DNA of 14,967 nucleotides from Moraxellaceae bacterium UBA2031 (lineage in GTDB: Bacteria; Pseudomonadota; Gammaproteobacteria; Pseudomonadales; Moraxellaceae). Positions 8,255 to 14,967 of the stretch are shown one piece after another. Each line of letters starts with the position of its first letter. Position 1 is the first letter of the stretch. Both the position numbers and the translations under genes were made by a program. The notes beneath the pieces are model-generated. The model saw only the letters and a list, made by a program, of their open reading frames with translations, did no database searches and was not told the origin of the DNA. The stretch spans positions 1 through 14,967 of the forward strand of contig DDBN01000034.1 in NCBI GenBank assembly GCA_002333145.1. Reading direction: 5' to 3'.

Positions 8255-8265
8255 GGCATAATGCC
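8255..8265. promoter_or_regulatory. Small palindrome overlapping a candidate -10 box upstream of the DUF432-mscS unit
   Basis: GGCATAATGCC has perfect 5-bp arms (GGCAT/ATGCC) around one base. It contains CATAAT, a 5 of 6 match to a -10 box, about 33 bases before the ATG at 8295. The best -35-like sequence (TGCACA at 8232-8237) is weak and the spacing, 19 bases, is long. The site could be an operator, a promoter or chance. Confidence 0.25.
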
Positions 8266-8294
8266 CACAATAAGTATTCCGGAGTGGCGTTTGA

Positions 8295-9098
8295 ATGACT
8301 GAAATGGGCTATCAAGAACCTGTCTGGTGGGGCACCCAGTCCTTCGAGCCCGGCCAAGGCCGCCACTGGCATATGGCGGGCATGAACCTGTGCATCATTC
8401 GCCAAATAAGAGAATGGCAGTTCCAGATTAATCGAACGCCAGCACAGGGCGAAGATAACCACGCATGGCATAGGGATGAACAACTACCCGAAAACCCGTT
8501 GGGAGAGCTTAGTCGCTATGTCTTTGGACAAACTTCAGGGCAGCTCACGCTGCTACCCCGAATGGCTGACCGGTCTATCGTGGTTCGCCCTGTCATGCCT
8601 CTGTTTGTTCCTCCAGGGCAGGATATTATTTTTTATGTCAGCACACCCGTTTGGCTGTCCTGCCTTGTAGAGGGCCAGGATACCCCCCTGATCGACATTC
8701 CTATTGTACGCCCTGCCGATACCTGGTTCGGCCCAAATACTGTCAAAGGTGAGCTTTGCTACGCGACACAGGTCACGGGGCGACTGGAGCTAAATCATCT
8801 AAGCAAGTGGCCTTTCCGCGCAGTCACGCCAGTACGGATCAGCAATAACAGTAATACTTTTATGCCCGTCGAGCGGATCAACCTACCTGTCCCCTTCTTA
8901 CCGGTTTATGCCTCTGCATCAGGCAGGCTTTGGACGCCAATATTGCACGTCACCACAGAGGAGCGACAAAAAGTACCTCGTATCCGTATTGATACCAATA
9001 TCAGTACAGAAGCGGGTGAAGTCACCCTGTTAAGCCCAGCACGACGCGGCACCGAAGAGCATGCATTGATACGCGTTTTCGATAACCTTTTTGACTGA
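8295..9098 (+). CDS. DUF432-like conserved hypothetical protein
   Basis: This 267-residue protein has no signal peptide or transmembrane helix and is probably cytoplasmic. It is rich in beta-strand-type alternation (for example SIVVRPVMPLFVPPGQDIIFYVST, residues about 94-117) and in aromatic residues near the N-terminus. I recognise it tentatively as a DUF432-family protein by its length, the RPVMPLFVPPG segment and its place next to an MscS channel gene. No catalytic motif is evident and no function is assigned. The ATG at 8295 has GGAG 10 bases upstream. The stop codon is only 7 bases before the channel ATG, so the two are almost certainly co-transcribed, and the protein may serve the channel. 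The assignment to DUF432 should be treated as a hypothesis; that it is a real gene is much surer. Confidence 0.6.
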   Translation: MTEMGYQEPVWWGTQSFEPGQGRHWHMAGMNLCIIRQIREWQFQINRTPAQGEDNHAWHRDEQLPENPLGELSRYVFGQTSGQLTLLPRMADRSIVVRPVMPLFVPPGQDIIFYVSTPVWLSCLVEGQDTPLIDIPIVRPADTWFGPNTVKGELCYATQVTGRLELNHLSKWPFRAVTPVRISNNSNTFMPVERINLPVPFLPVYASASGRLWTPILHVTTEERQKVPRIRIDTNISTEAGEVTLLSPARRGTEEHALIRVFDNLFD

Positions 9099-9105
9099 GA
9101 AGACC

Positions 9106-9969
9106 ATGTCAGATTTTAAACTGGACGGCTTGTTCAAGCCCGAACACATCACAGACATCACCGCTGGTGCCGTCATAATCATCATAGGCTGGCTGATTGC
9201 TCGACTTATATCTGGCACTTTTGTTCGCACGATGCAACACCGAGCCACAGCACATCAACTGCTGCTTGGGCGGCGCACCATATTCTACGTCTTGCTAATT
9301 CTGTTCACTCTCAGTGGGCTTCGCGAGATGGGCTTCAAGCTTAGCGTTCTACTGGGCGCCGCAGGCGTTTTGTCCGTTGCCATTGGATTTGCCTCACAAA
9401 CATCGGCATCCAATTTAATCAGTGGTCTTTTCTTGATTGGCGAAGGCCCCTTTTCCATTGGTGATTTTATCCGTGTCGGACAGACTGAAGGAGAAGTTCT
9501 CTCGATTGATCTTCTTTCCGTTAAGCTCAGAACAGCTGATAATCTTTTTGTGCGCATTCCTAATGAACAATTGATCAAGACGGAGGTGATCAACATGACA
9601 CGCTTCCCGATCAGAAGGCTTAATCTGCCCATCGGCATTGCCTACAAGGAAGACATCGGGAAGGTACGAGAGGTATTACTGGAGGTCGCAAAACGCAGCC
9701 CTCTTTGCCTTAATGAGCCAGCCCCCTACATTATCGTTCAGGGATTTGGAGCATCTTCCGTAGACCTGATGTTCTACATATGGACCAGACGTGAGAACTT
9801 CTTGATGATGCGAGACCTTATGCAAGAGTCTATTAAACGAGCATTTGATGATGCTGGCATCGAGATACCATTCCCACAAGTTTCCGTTCATGCAGGAGCG
9901 GGTAGTAGCCCTTTACCATTACAAATTATTGGATCTGGGCTAACTGACAGCACACCGAACAATAAGTAA
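9106..9969 (+). CDS. Small-conductance mechanosensitive channel, MscS family
   Basis: This 287-residue protein matches the minimal MscS architecture. Two transmembrane helices (about 19-38 and 58-74) are followed by the pore-lining third helix (about 80-112), with the family signature LLGAAGVLSVAIGFASQTSASNLISG split across 82-107. The MscS beta domain then follows (GPFSIGDFIRVGQTEGEV, 114-131), with a RTADNLFVRIPNEQL segment (142-156) and a C-terminal alpha/beta domain to about 265. Such channels open under membrane tension and release solutes on hypo-osmotic shock. The ATG at 9106 is preferred over a TTG at 9091, because the latter would overlap the upstream gene and add five residues. It sits 7 bases after the DUF432-like gene. 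Its stop codon is two bases from the end of the convergent REC-PAS-PilZ gene. Confidence 0.93.
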   Translation: MSDFKLDGLFKPEHITDITAGAVIIIIGWLIARLISGTFVRTMQHRATAHQLLLGRRTIFYVLLILFTLSGLREMGFKLSVLLGAAGVLSVAIGFASQTSASNLISGLFLIGEGPFSIGDFIRVGQTEGEVLSIDLLSVKLRTADNLFVRIPNEQLIKTEVINMTRFPIRRLNLPIGIAYKEDIGKVREVLLEVAKRSPLCLNEPAPYIIVQGFGASSVDLMFYIWTRRENFLMMRDLMQESIKRAFDDAGIEIPFPQVSVHAGAGSSPLPLQIIGSGLTDSTPNNK

Positions 9970-9971
9970 GT

Positions 9972-11111
9972 TCAGAATTTTTCTATCATTTTGGCCAAGA
10001 CACAGGCATCGCCGGGGCTGATATACACAATTCTGAATCCAACCCTATACTCACCAACAACATCTTCAGCAGGCTGGGACCATACTCGCTCAGCATCAAA
10101 GCTGAGCGTATTCGAGCCAGAAATAGGCTCAGGCAATATCATGCTGACCTCATAGATACTCTTTGCACTCAAGTTATCCCGAGAGGAAAGCTTGAACCCA
10201 TCCATGGAAACATTAATCAAACGTCCCAAATTCATACCAGTAGTTCTGTCAAAGACACGCAAAATAGACCCAATACGTCGCCGGGTATGCCTACGGCCTG
10301 CACGAGCAACATCCTCTGTCAGGTCCGATCCATCACTCTCGGCAATGGCTCTCAACGTAATAACAGCTCCCGAAAACTCCTGGTCGGCCGAAGCAACAGG
10401 TGCCGCATGAACCTCCGCCCCCACAAATCCCGATGCCGTTTTCACATAAAAATCACGGCTACGCTGTAGTTTTTCGCCACGGCTGGTTGCCGAAAATATT
10501 TTCCCTGCGCCCCATGGCACTCGAATATCTTCAGAGTTCTGATAAAGAAGCTCATTCACAGGCCGTCCTACTAAACCCGCCGTATCAACAGCAAAAAGAT
10601 GCTGTAATGCTGGGTTGCAGAAGCTAATAACCCCTTGAGAGTCGACAGCAATAAGTGCATCGCCCAATGCGTGTAACAGCATCTCATTTTGCTGCTTCAA
10701 GTGCCGTATTTCAGAAAGCTGCAAGGCGAGATCGCGCTTTTGCCGATCCAGATCAAGAAAGACATTTACCTTTGCCAATAACGTGTCACGCTGAATCGGC
10801 TTGGTCAAAAAATCAACTGCCCCTAACTCATAACCACGAAAAACTTCACGCTTATCCCCATTTGCAGTAATAAAAATAACAGGAACAGACTGTGTTTTCT
10901 TATTCTTACGCATGAGCTCAGCCATCTCAAAGCCGCTCATAATTGGCATCTGCACATCGAGTAATGCCAAGGCAACGTCATGCTGCAACAGTAGGCGAAG
11001 CGCGTCATTACCGTTTTCGGCTTTAAGTAATTCCAGATCCGGACGATCAAGTAGCACTTCAAGCGCCGTCAAATTTTCTTTTTTATCATCAACAATAAGA
11101 ATACTTTGCAT
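9972..11111 (-). CDS. Response regulator with REC, PAS and PilZ domains
   Basis: This 379-residue protein appears to be an output regulator with three domains. Residues 1-120 are a receiver with acidic pair D8/D9, phospho-acceptor D52 (LLDVQMP), T82 and K104 (TKP). A short helical linker (about 121-145) leads to a PAS domain (about 146-255, LGDALIAVDSQGVISFCNPA). The C-terminus is a PilZ-like domain (about 272-379) with the arginine cluster RRHTRRR (273-279) and NVSMDG (300-305), matching the RxxxR and (D/N)xSxxG cyclic-di-GMP-binding motifs. I infer that phosphorylation and cyclic-di-GMP are integrated here. It is the last gene of the signalling operon; its ATG shares a base with the cheB stop (TAATG). 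No DNA-binding domain is present, so the output is probably a protein interaction. The REC and PAS calls are firm; the PilZ call rests on the two motifs and position. Confidence 0.88.
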   Translation of the reverse strand: MQSILIVDDKKENLTALEVLLDRPDLELLKAENGNDALRLLLQHDVALALLDVQMPIMSGFEMAELMRKNKKTQSVPVIFITANGDKREVFRGYELGAVDFLTKPIQRDTLLAKVNVFLDLDRQKRDLALQLSEIRHLKQQNEMLLHALGDALIAVDSQGVISFCNPALQHLFAVDTAGLVGRPVNELLYQNSEDIRVPWGAGKIFSATSRGEKLQRSRDFYVKTASGFVGAEVHAAPVASADQEFSGAVITLRAIAESDGSDLTEDVARAGRRHTRRRIGSILRVFDRTTGMNLGRLINVSMDGFKLSSRDNLSAKSIYEVSMILPEPISGSNTLSFDAERVWSQPAEDVVGEYRVGFRIVYISPGDACVLAKMIEKF

Positions 11112-11713
11112 TAATTTTTTCCGCCCGACAGCAACGTATTTAGTTCGGGGATAATATTTTTCAATAAGACCACTTTATTAACCACACCCGCTTTGATCGC
11201 CGTCAAAGGCATTGTTGGGGCAATTGCCTCCTGCGGATCCTGCGCCAGCGTATAACCGCCCTGTGCTTGAACCTGTCGTAACCCATCTACGCCATCTTCA
11301 TTAGCGCCAGTAAGCAGAACAGCGATACACTTTTCACCATAGACTTCAGCAAGACTTCTAAAAGTGACATCAATTGAAGGCCGAGAATAAAGTACCGGCG
11401 CCTCCAAGCTCAGGGAAAAGCTTTTATCTGACTCAACAAGCAAATGATAATTGGCCGGTGCTATATAAATATGTCCCGGCCTGATCAATTGCTTATCCTC
11501 AACATCCACCACTTCAAGCGACGTAAGCCGCGAAATAATCCTCTCAAGAGCCGTGCCAGAAAGTGCATGCTGATGCTGCACGATAACAATTGGCATACTC
11601 CACTCAGCTGGAATCGTCGCTACAAGCTGGCTTAATGCCTCAACTCCGCCCCATGAAGCACCTACTGCCAATATGGAATACCGGCCCTTTGGCGCAGCTT
11701 CACGCCGAGTCAT
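11111..11713 (-). CDS. cheB: CheB-type methylesterase domain protein without a receiver
   Basis: This 200-residue protein is a stand-alone CheB catalytic domain. It has the serine in GASWGG (S20), the histidine in VIVQHQH (H47, with H49 nearby) and the aspartate in LLTGANEDG (D140), which together form the expected Ser-His-Asp triad. The segment RPGHIYIAPANYHLLV (78-93) is also typical. CheB removes methyl groups from glutamates of receptors, and may deamidate glutamines. The N-terminal receiver domain of classical CheB is absent, so control probably comes from another protein, such as the adjacent single-domain receiver. The ATG follows that gene's stop by 5 bases, with AGGTGA 9 bases upstream. 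The gene ends in a TAATG overlap with the REC-PAS-PilZ gene. The true target is unknown because no chemoreceptor is in view. Confidence 0.92.
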   Translation of the reverse strand: MTRREAAPKGRYSILAVGASWGGVEALSQLVATIPAEWSMPIVIVQHQHALSGTALERIISRLTSLEVVDVEDKQLIRPGHIYIAPANYHLLVESDKSFSLSLEAPVLYSRPSIDVTFRSLAEVYGEKCIAVLLTGANEDGVDGLRQVQAQGGYTLAQDPQEAIAPTMPLTAIKAGVVNKVVLLKNIIPELNTLLSGGKN

Positions 11714-11718
11714 ACTGG

Positions 11719-12210
11719 CTACTCACCTTCACTGTCGCTCTCATCCTCAGCTACACCACCCATTGCCTTCATGAAGGCCGCCTTGGATTCTTGGCTTTTT
11801 CTAAGCTTTTCCTCCAAGCGTTTTTTCTGAAGATCTAAATCAAGGAAGAAACGAGCCTTATGCTGCAAGATGTCAGGATTTAATGGTTTGAACATGTAAT
11901 CAATGGCGCCAATACCGTAGCCTCTGGCCACGTATTTTGCTTCTTTGCTTATGGCAGTAACAAAAATAATCGGCACACTCTTTGTGCGATTACTTTTCCG
12001 CATAAGCTCTGCCACTTCAAAGCCATCCATGCCTGGCATCTGTACATCCAGCAAAACAAGTGCCACATCATGCTTCAACAGCAACGAGAGCGCTTCATTA
12101 CCAGAGTTTGCCTTCAACAACGTACAGTCGACATCCTCGAGGATTGCCTCCAACGCCACCAGATTTTCTGGATGATCATCAACAATAAGGATGTTTTGTT
12201 CTTTACTCAC
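11719..12210 (-). CDS. Single-domain response regulator (REC) with charged C-terminal tail
   Basis: This 163-residue protein has one receiver domain (about 4-125), with acidic pair D11/D12, phospho-acceptor D55 (LLDVQMP), T85 and K109 (FKP). After it comes a charged helix (LQKKRLEEKLRKSQESKAAF) and an acidic end (EDESDSEGE). There is no output domain, so it likely acts by binding a partner or passing a phosphoryl group. I place the start at GTG 12210, which has GAGG 7 bases upstream. A GTG six bases earlier is too close to that site, and no suitable ATG exists. It lies between cheR (38 bases upstream) and cheB (5 bases downstream). Its receiver closely resembles that of the REC-PAS-PilZ protein, which suggests duplication. 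Confidence 0.9.
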   Translation of the reverse strand: MSKEQNILIVDDHPENLVALEAILEDVDCTLLKANSGNEALSLLLKHDVALVLLDVQMPGMDGFEVAELMRKSNRTKSVPIIFVTAISKEAKYVARGYGIGAIDYMFKPLNPDILQHKARFFLDLDLQKKRLEEKLRKSQESKAAFMKAMGGVAEDESDSEGE

Positions 12211-12248
12211 TTTCACACCTCGGTGGGCATCCCTTACCCTAAAAATAA

Positions 12249-13088
12249 CTACATCCGTTTTTTGTAAATACGCTGCTTCTCTTCGATGATGTCAAAGGCA
12301 TCGGCACAACCAGAAAACCTCAGGCTTTCCTTTGACCCCAGACAGAGATAGCCAGCTATATCAAGACTGTCCTTGAATAGCCTGAAAACGTGCTTCTGTA
12401 ATTCTTTATTAAAGTAAATAAGCACATTACGACAAAGCACAACTTGCATCTCACCAAAAACCTGATCTGTCGCAAGGTCATGATCAGCAAATATCACATT
12501 CTTCTTTAGCGCAGGGTCCATGATGATGTTGTCGTACTTTTCCGTATAGTAGTCACTCAGCTTCTTCTTTCCCCCAGACCGCTCGTAATTCTCGGTAAAA
12601 CGACGGAGCTCACTGGCAGGGAATATCCCCCGCCTCGCCTTCTCCAAGACTTCCTTATCGATGTCCGTTGCATAGATCTGACACCGGTCATACAGCCCTT
12701 CCTCCTTAAGAAGAATGGCCATGGAGTAGATTTCTTCCCCTGTAGCACATCCCGCATGCCATACCTTGAGAAACGGGTGTGTTCTAAGCACGGGGACTAC
12801 TTTTTCGCGAAATGCTTGATAAAAATCAGGATCTCGGAACATTTCTGTGACGTTAATGGTCAGATTGGACAATAACGCAGAAAACGCCTCTCCATTATGA
12901 AGAATATCGTGCATTAGCGCACAGATATTGTCATATCGGGCAACGATCAAATGCTGCTGTACCCTGCGGCGAACGGAGGCAACACTATATGAACGAAAAT
13001 CATAGCCATAACGCCGATAGATGGCTTCCAGCAACAACTGGAGCTCAATTTCTTGCGGCTCATTTTCCTGTTCAGTAACGGTACTCAT
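12249..13088 (-). CDS. cheR: CheR-type glutamate methyltransferase
   Basis: This 279-residue protein matches CheR. A helical N-terminal domain (about 12-75) contains SVASVRRRVQQHL. The SAM-binding catalytic domain follows, with TEMFRDPDFY (81-90), motif I VWHAGCATGEEIYSMAILL (109-127), ATDID (140-144), CRNVLIYF (219-226) and the late GSKESL (251-256). CheR enzymes methylate specific glutamates on chemoreceptor helices, using SAM. No TPR extension or receptor-tether domain is present. The ATG at 13088 overlaps the kinase stop codon as ATGA, so translation is coupled; a longer reading from 13103 would add five residues inside the kinase. It is paired in the same operon with a CheB domain, which implies a reversible methylation cycle on a target not seen here. 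Confidence 0.95.
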   Translation of the reverse strand: MSTVTEQENEPQEIELQLLLEAIYRRYGYDFRSYSVASVRRRVQQHLIVARYDNICALMHDILHNGEAFSALLSNLTINVTEMFRDPDFYQAFREKVVPVLRTHPFLKVWHAGCATGEEIYSMAILLKEEGLYDRCQIYATDIDKEVLEKARRGIFPASELRRFTENYERSGGKKKLSDYYTEKYDNIIMDPALKKNVIFADHDLATDQVFGEMQVVLCRNVLIYFNKELQKHVFRLFKDSLDIAGYLCLGSKESLRFSGCADAFDIIEEKQRIYKKRM

Positions 13089-14967
13089 GACTGCCGCAGC
13101 CACACCCGCATCAATGACTGTAACTTCTCCGTATCAACAGGCTTCGTGATGTAGTCATTTGCCCCTGACTCAATACACCTAGCCCGGTCATCGCGCATGG
13201 CCTTAGCCGTCAGAGCCAGTATCGGCAACTTCTTGAAGCGCTCTTGGGCACGGATACGCTTCATGGCCTCATAGCCATCCATCTCGGGCATCATGATATC
13301 CATCAAAACAATATCAATACTGGGATCGGTATCGAGTACGGCAAGGCTTTCCTGGCCGTTATTGGCCATCTGCACCTCGCACCCCCACTCCTCCAAACTG
13401 GCTGATAATGCATAAATATTGCGCATATCGTCGTCAACCAACAGCACCTTACAGCCGGTAAAAATATCATCGCGATGTACGCTGGCATCAACCGGACGCT
13501 GCTTGTTAGGCTCTTTGCTTTCCAGCCAATGCAGGAATAACGATGCTTCTGACAGCAAACGATCAGCCGACTGATCTGTTTTTAGAATGATACGGTCAGC
13601 ATACTTTCTCAGCCGCGCCTCTTGCTCACGCGTCAGATCACGAGCGGTGTAGATAATGACAGGGACATTAGGATAGTCATCACTTTCGTGAATCGTTTCC
13701 AGCAACGTAAAGCCATCCATATCTGGCAGGGAAAGATCCAGAATGACGCAGTCGAATGTTTCTCGTCGTAGTGAGTCAAGCGCTTCCTGCCCAGTCGTGC
13801 AGACAGTGACATCTACCTGAGAGTCCTCAAATAGCGCATGAATAGCGCTGTGCTGAACTGAGTTATCTTCCACGACAAGTAAGCGTCGTATGCCCGTACT
13901 TCTCTGAGTTTCGATTTTGCTAAAGGCGTCCTTAATCTGATCAAGTGTTGCCGGCTTTCTGTAATAAGCAATCGCGCCCATTCGCAATGCTTTTGCCGAC
14001 TCATCGTGCCCCGAAAAGCAGTGCACAGGAATGTCTTTTGTCACAGGATCATTTTTAATCTGCTCAAGAACACCCCAACCATCAATTCCAGGAAGGCCTA
14101 TATCAAGGATGATCGCGTCTGGTCGAGTCTGCCGAGCCATCTCGATGCCACGCTCTCCGTCATGTGCCGTCAATGGACGAAAGCCAAAGTCCTCTGCGAG
14201 CTCACTTAGCACTTCCGCGAAGCTATCATCGTCCTCAATAATCAGTAGCGTCTTTTGTACTCCATCTGCCCGAGCAGTTGCTTGTGCCAGTGCCGCAAAC
14301 GAGGTGGCCGTTGTTCGCATCAGTTCAACCGGCATGGCATCCGTTGTCGTGGCCATTGCCTCCGGAGAGCCTGCAGGAAGGTATAACGTAAAGGTGCACC
14401 CCTTACCCTCTCCCTCACTGAACAAGTGAACCTCACCCCCTAGTAACTGCGAAAACTCACGCGAAATCGTCAGGCCAAGGCCCGTGCCGCCATACTTCCG
14501 ACTGGTCGTGCCGTCGGCCTGCTGAAACGCCTCAAAAATTAAATCCTGCTTATCTGCCGCTACTCCGATGCCCGTATCAGACACAGACAATGCAATAACT
14601 GGGCCCTGAGATGCCTGAATTCGCTTGAAACGAATCCCTTCAGGTGCAGGGCCTATATGCAGGCTCACGCTACCTTGGTGGGTAAACTTGAAAGCATTAG
14701 AGAAGAAGTTACGCAGTACCTGCTCTAGGCGCTGTCGGTCTGTAAAGAGTGGCGTTGGTGTATTCGGTGCAACATCGACATGAAATTCAAGCCCACGATG
14801 TTGAGCAAGATGCTCAAAATTACGTCGAAGATGCTCGGCCAAATCAACCGTCACGAGCGGCTCAATAACCAACTGCATCTTGCCTTCTTCAACCTTGGCA
14901 ATATCAAGAATGTCATTAATAAGAGAAAGCAGGTCTGAGCCTGCTGAATTAATAACCTTCGCATGTT
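13085..14967 (-). CDS. Hybrid histidine kinase with three receiver domains (partial, N-terminus outside window)
   Basis: The visible 626 residues form the C-terminal part of a hybrid sensor kinase; the reading frame is open to the right edge, so sensing and HAMP regions and the phospho-histidine are outside. The first residues (DLLSLINDILDIAKVEEGKM) are the second HisKA helix. Counting from the internal Met at 14878, the ATPase domain has N-box RNFFSNAFKFT (57-66), DTGIGV (101-106) and GGTGLGLTIS (130-139). Three receivers follow: REC1 about 210-323 (D259), REC2 about 331-452 (D381) and REC3 about 476-597 (D527). REC2 has K433 followed by Thr where most receivers have Lys-Pro. The gene is the first visible member of the operon and overlaps cheR by 4 bases. 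Similar kinases often carry many HAMP repeats, but this cannot be checked here. Confidence 0.93.
   Translation of the reverse strand, partial: HAKVINSAGSDLLSLINDILDIAKVEEGKMQLVIEPLVTVDLAEHLRRNFEHLAQHRGLEFHVDVAPNTPTPLFTDRQRLEQVLRNFFSNAFKFTHQGSVSLHIGPAPEGIRFKRIQASQGPVIALSVSDTGIGVAADKQDLIFEAFQQADGTTSRKYGGTGLGLTISREFSQLLGGEVHLFSEGEGKGCTFTLYLPAGSPEAMATTTDAMPVELMRTTATSFAALAQATARADGVQKTLLIIEDDDSFAEVLSELAEDFGFRPLTAHDGERGIEMARQTRPDAIILDIGLPGIDGWGVLEQIKNDPVTKDIPVHCFSGHDESAKALRMGAIAYYRKPATLDQIKDAFSKIETQRSTGIRRLLVVEDNSVQHSAIHALFEDSQVDVTVCTTGQEALDSLRRETFDCVILDLSLPDMDGFTLLETIHESDDYPNVPVIIYTARDLTREQEARLRKYADRIILKTDQSADRLLSEASLFLHWLESKEPNKQRPVDASVHRDDIFTGCKVLLVDDDMRNIYALSASLEEWGCEVQMANNGQESLAVLDTDPSIDIVLMDIMMPEMDGYEAMKRIRAQERFKKLPILALTAKAMRDDRARCIESGANDYITKPVDTEKLQSLMRVWLRQS

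Noticed and set aside
8157..8483. Longer N-terminus of GspE reaching to 8483
   Set aside because: It would cover the divergent promoter region and part of the DUF432-like gene, and the added residues do not fit the GspE family; the ATG at 8156 gives a normal length.
9285..9638. A 117-residue open frame on the - strand inside the MscS gene
   Set aside because: It is antisense to a channel gene with clear family motifs and shows no domain of its own.
14031..14429. A 132-residue Ser-rich open frame on the + strand opposite the hybrid kinase
   Set aside because: Its low-complexity Ser/Ala/Arg composition is what antisense of a receiver region gives; no start signal or domain was seen.

Overview
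The window looks like chromosomal DNA of a Gram-negative gammaproteobacterium with a type II secretion system (T2SS) laid out like Pseudomonas xcpR-Z. The T2SS gene order and the two-component and chemotaxis families support this. An aquatic or marine relative of Pseudomonas, Marinobacter or the Oceanospirillales is a guess, not something the sequence proves. No rRNA, tRNA, CRISPR array, transposase or phage gene was recognised. Coding density is very high, and no gene-free stretch exceeds about 140 bases.

Region 1 (3-617, + strand) is a class I SAM-dependent methyltransferase of the UbiE/METTL7-like type. It converges on the secretion operon, and a hairpin lies between the two.

Region 2 (642-8156, - strand) is one tight operon of nine T2SS genes, gspE-F-G-H-I-J-K-L-M. 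Gaps are 13 bases or less, or the genes overlap. It encodes the secretion ATPase (E), the inner-membrane platform (F, L, M), the major pseudopilin (G) and four minor pseudopilins (H, I, J, K). The products build and drive a periplasmic pseudopilus that pushes folded exoproteins through an outer-membrane secretin. The secretin gene gspD, gspC and the prepilin peptidase gene are not in the window.

Region 3 (8157-9969) starts with a 138-base divergent regulatory region. It then carries a two-gene + strand unit: a DUF432-like soluble protein and a small MscS-type mechanosensitive channel.

Region 4 (9972-14967, - strand) is a signalling operon read from beyond the right edge. Its order is hybrid histidine kinase with three receiver domains (N-terminus outside the window), CheR methyltransferase, stand-alone receiver, CheB methylesterase without a receiver, and a REC-PAS-PilZ protein. 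Start and stop codons overlap at kinase/cheR (ATGA) and at cheB/REC-PAS-PilZ (TAATG). No chemoreceptor, CheA or CheW is visible. The set joins chemotaxis-type methylation enzymes to a phosphorelay and to a likely cyclic-di-GMP-binding output. It is the most unusual part of the window and the best candidate for a poorly described system.
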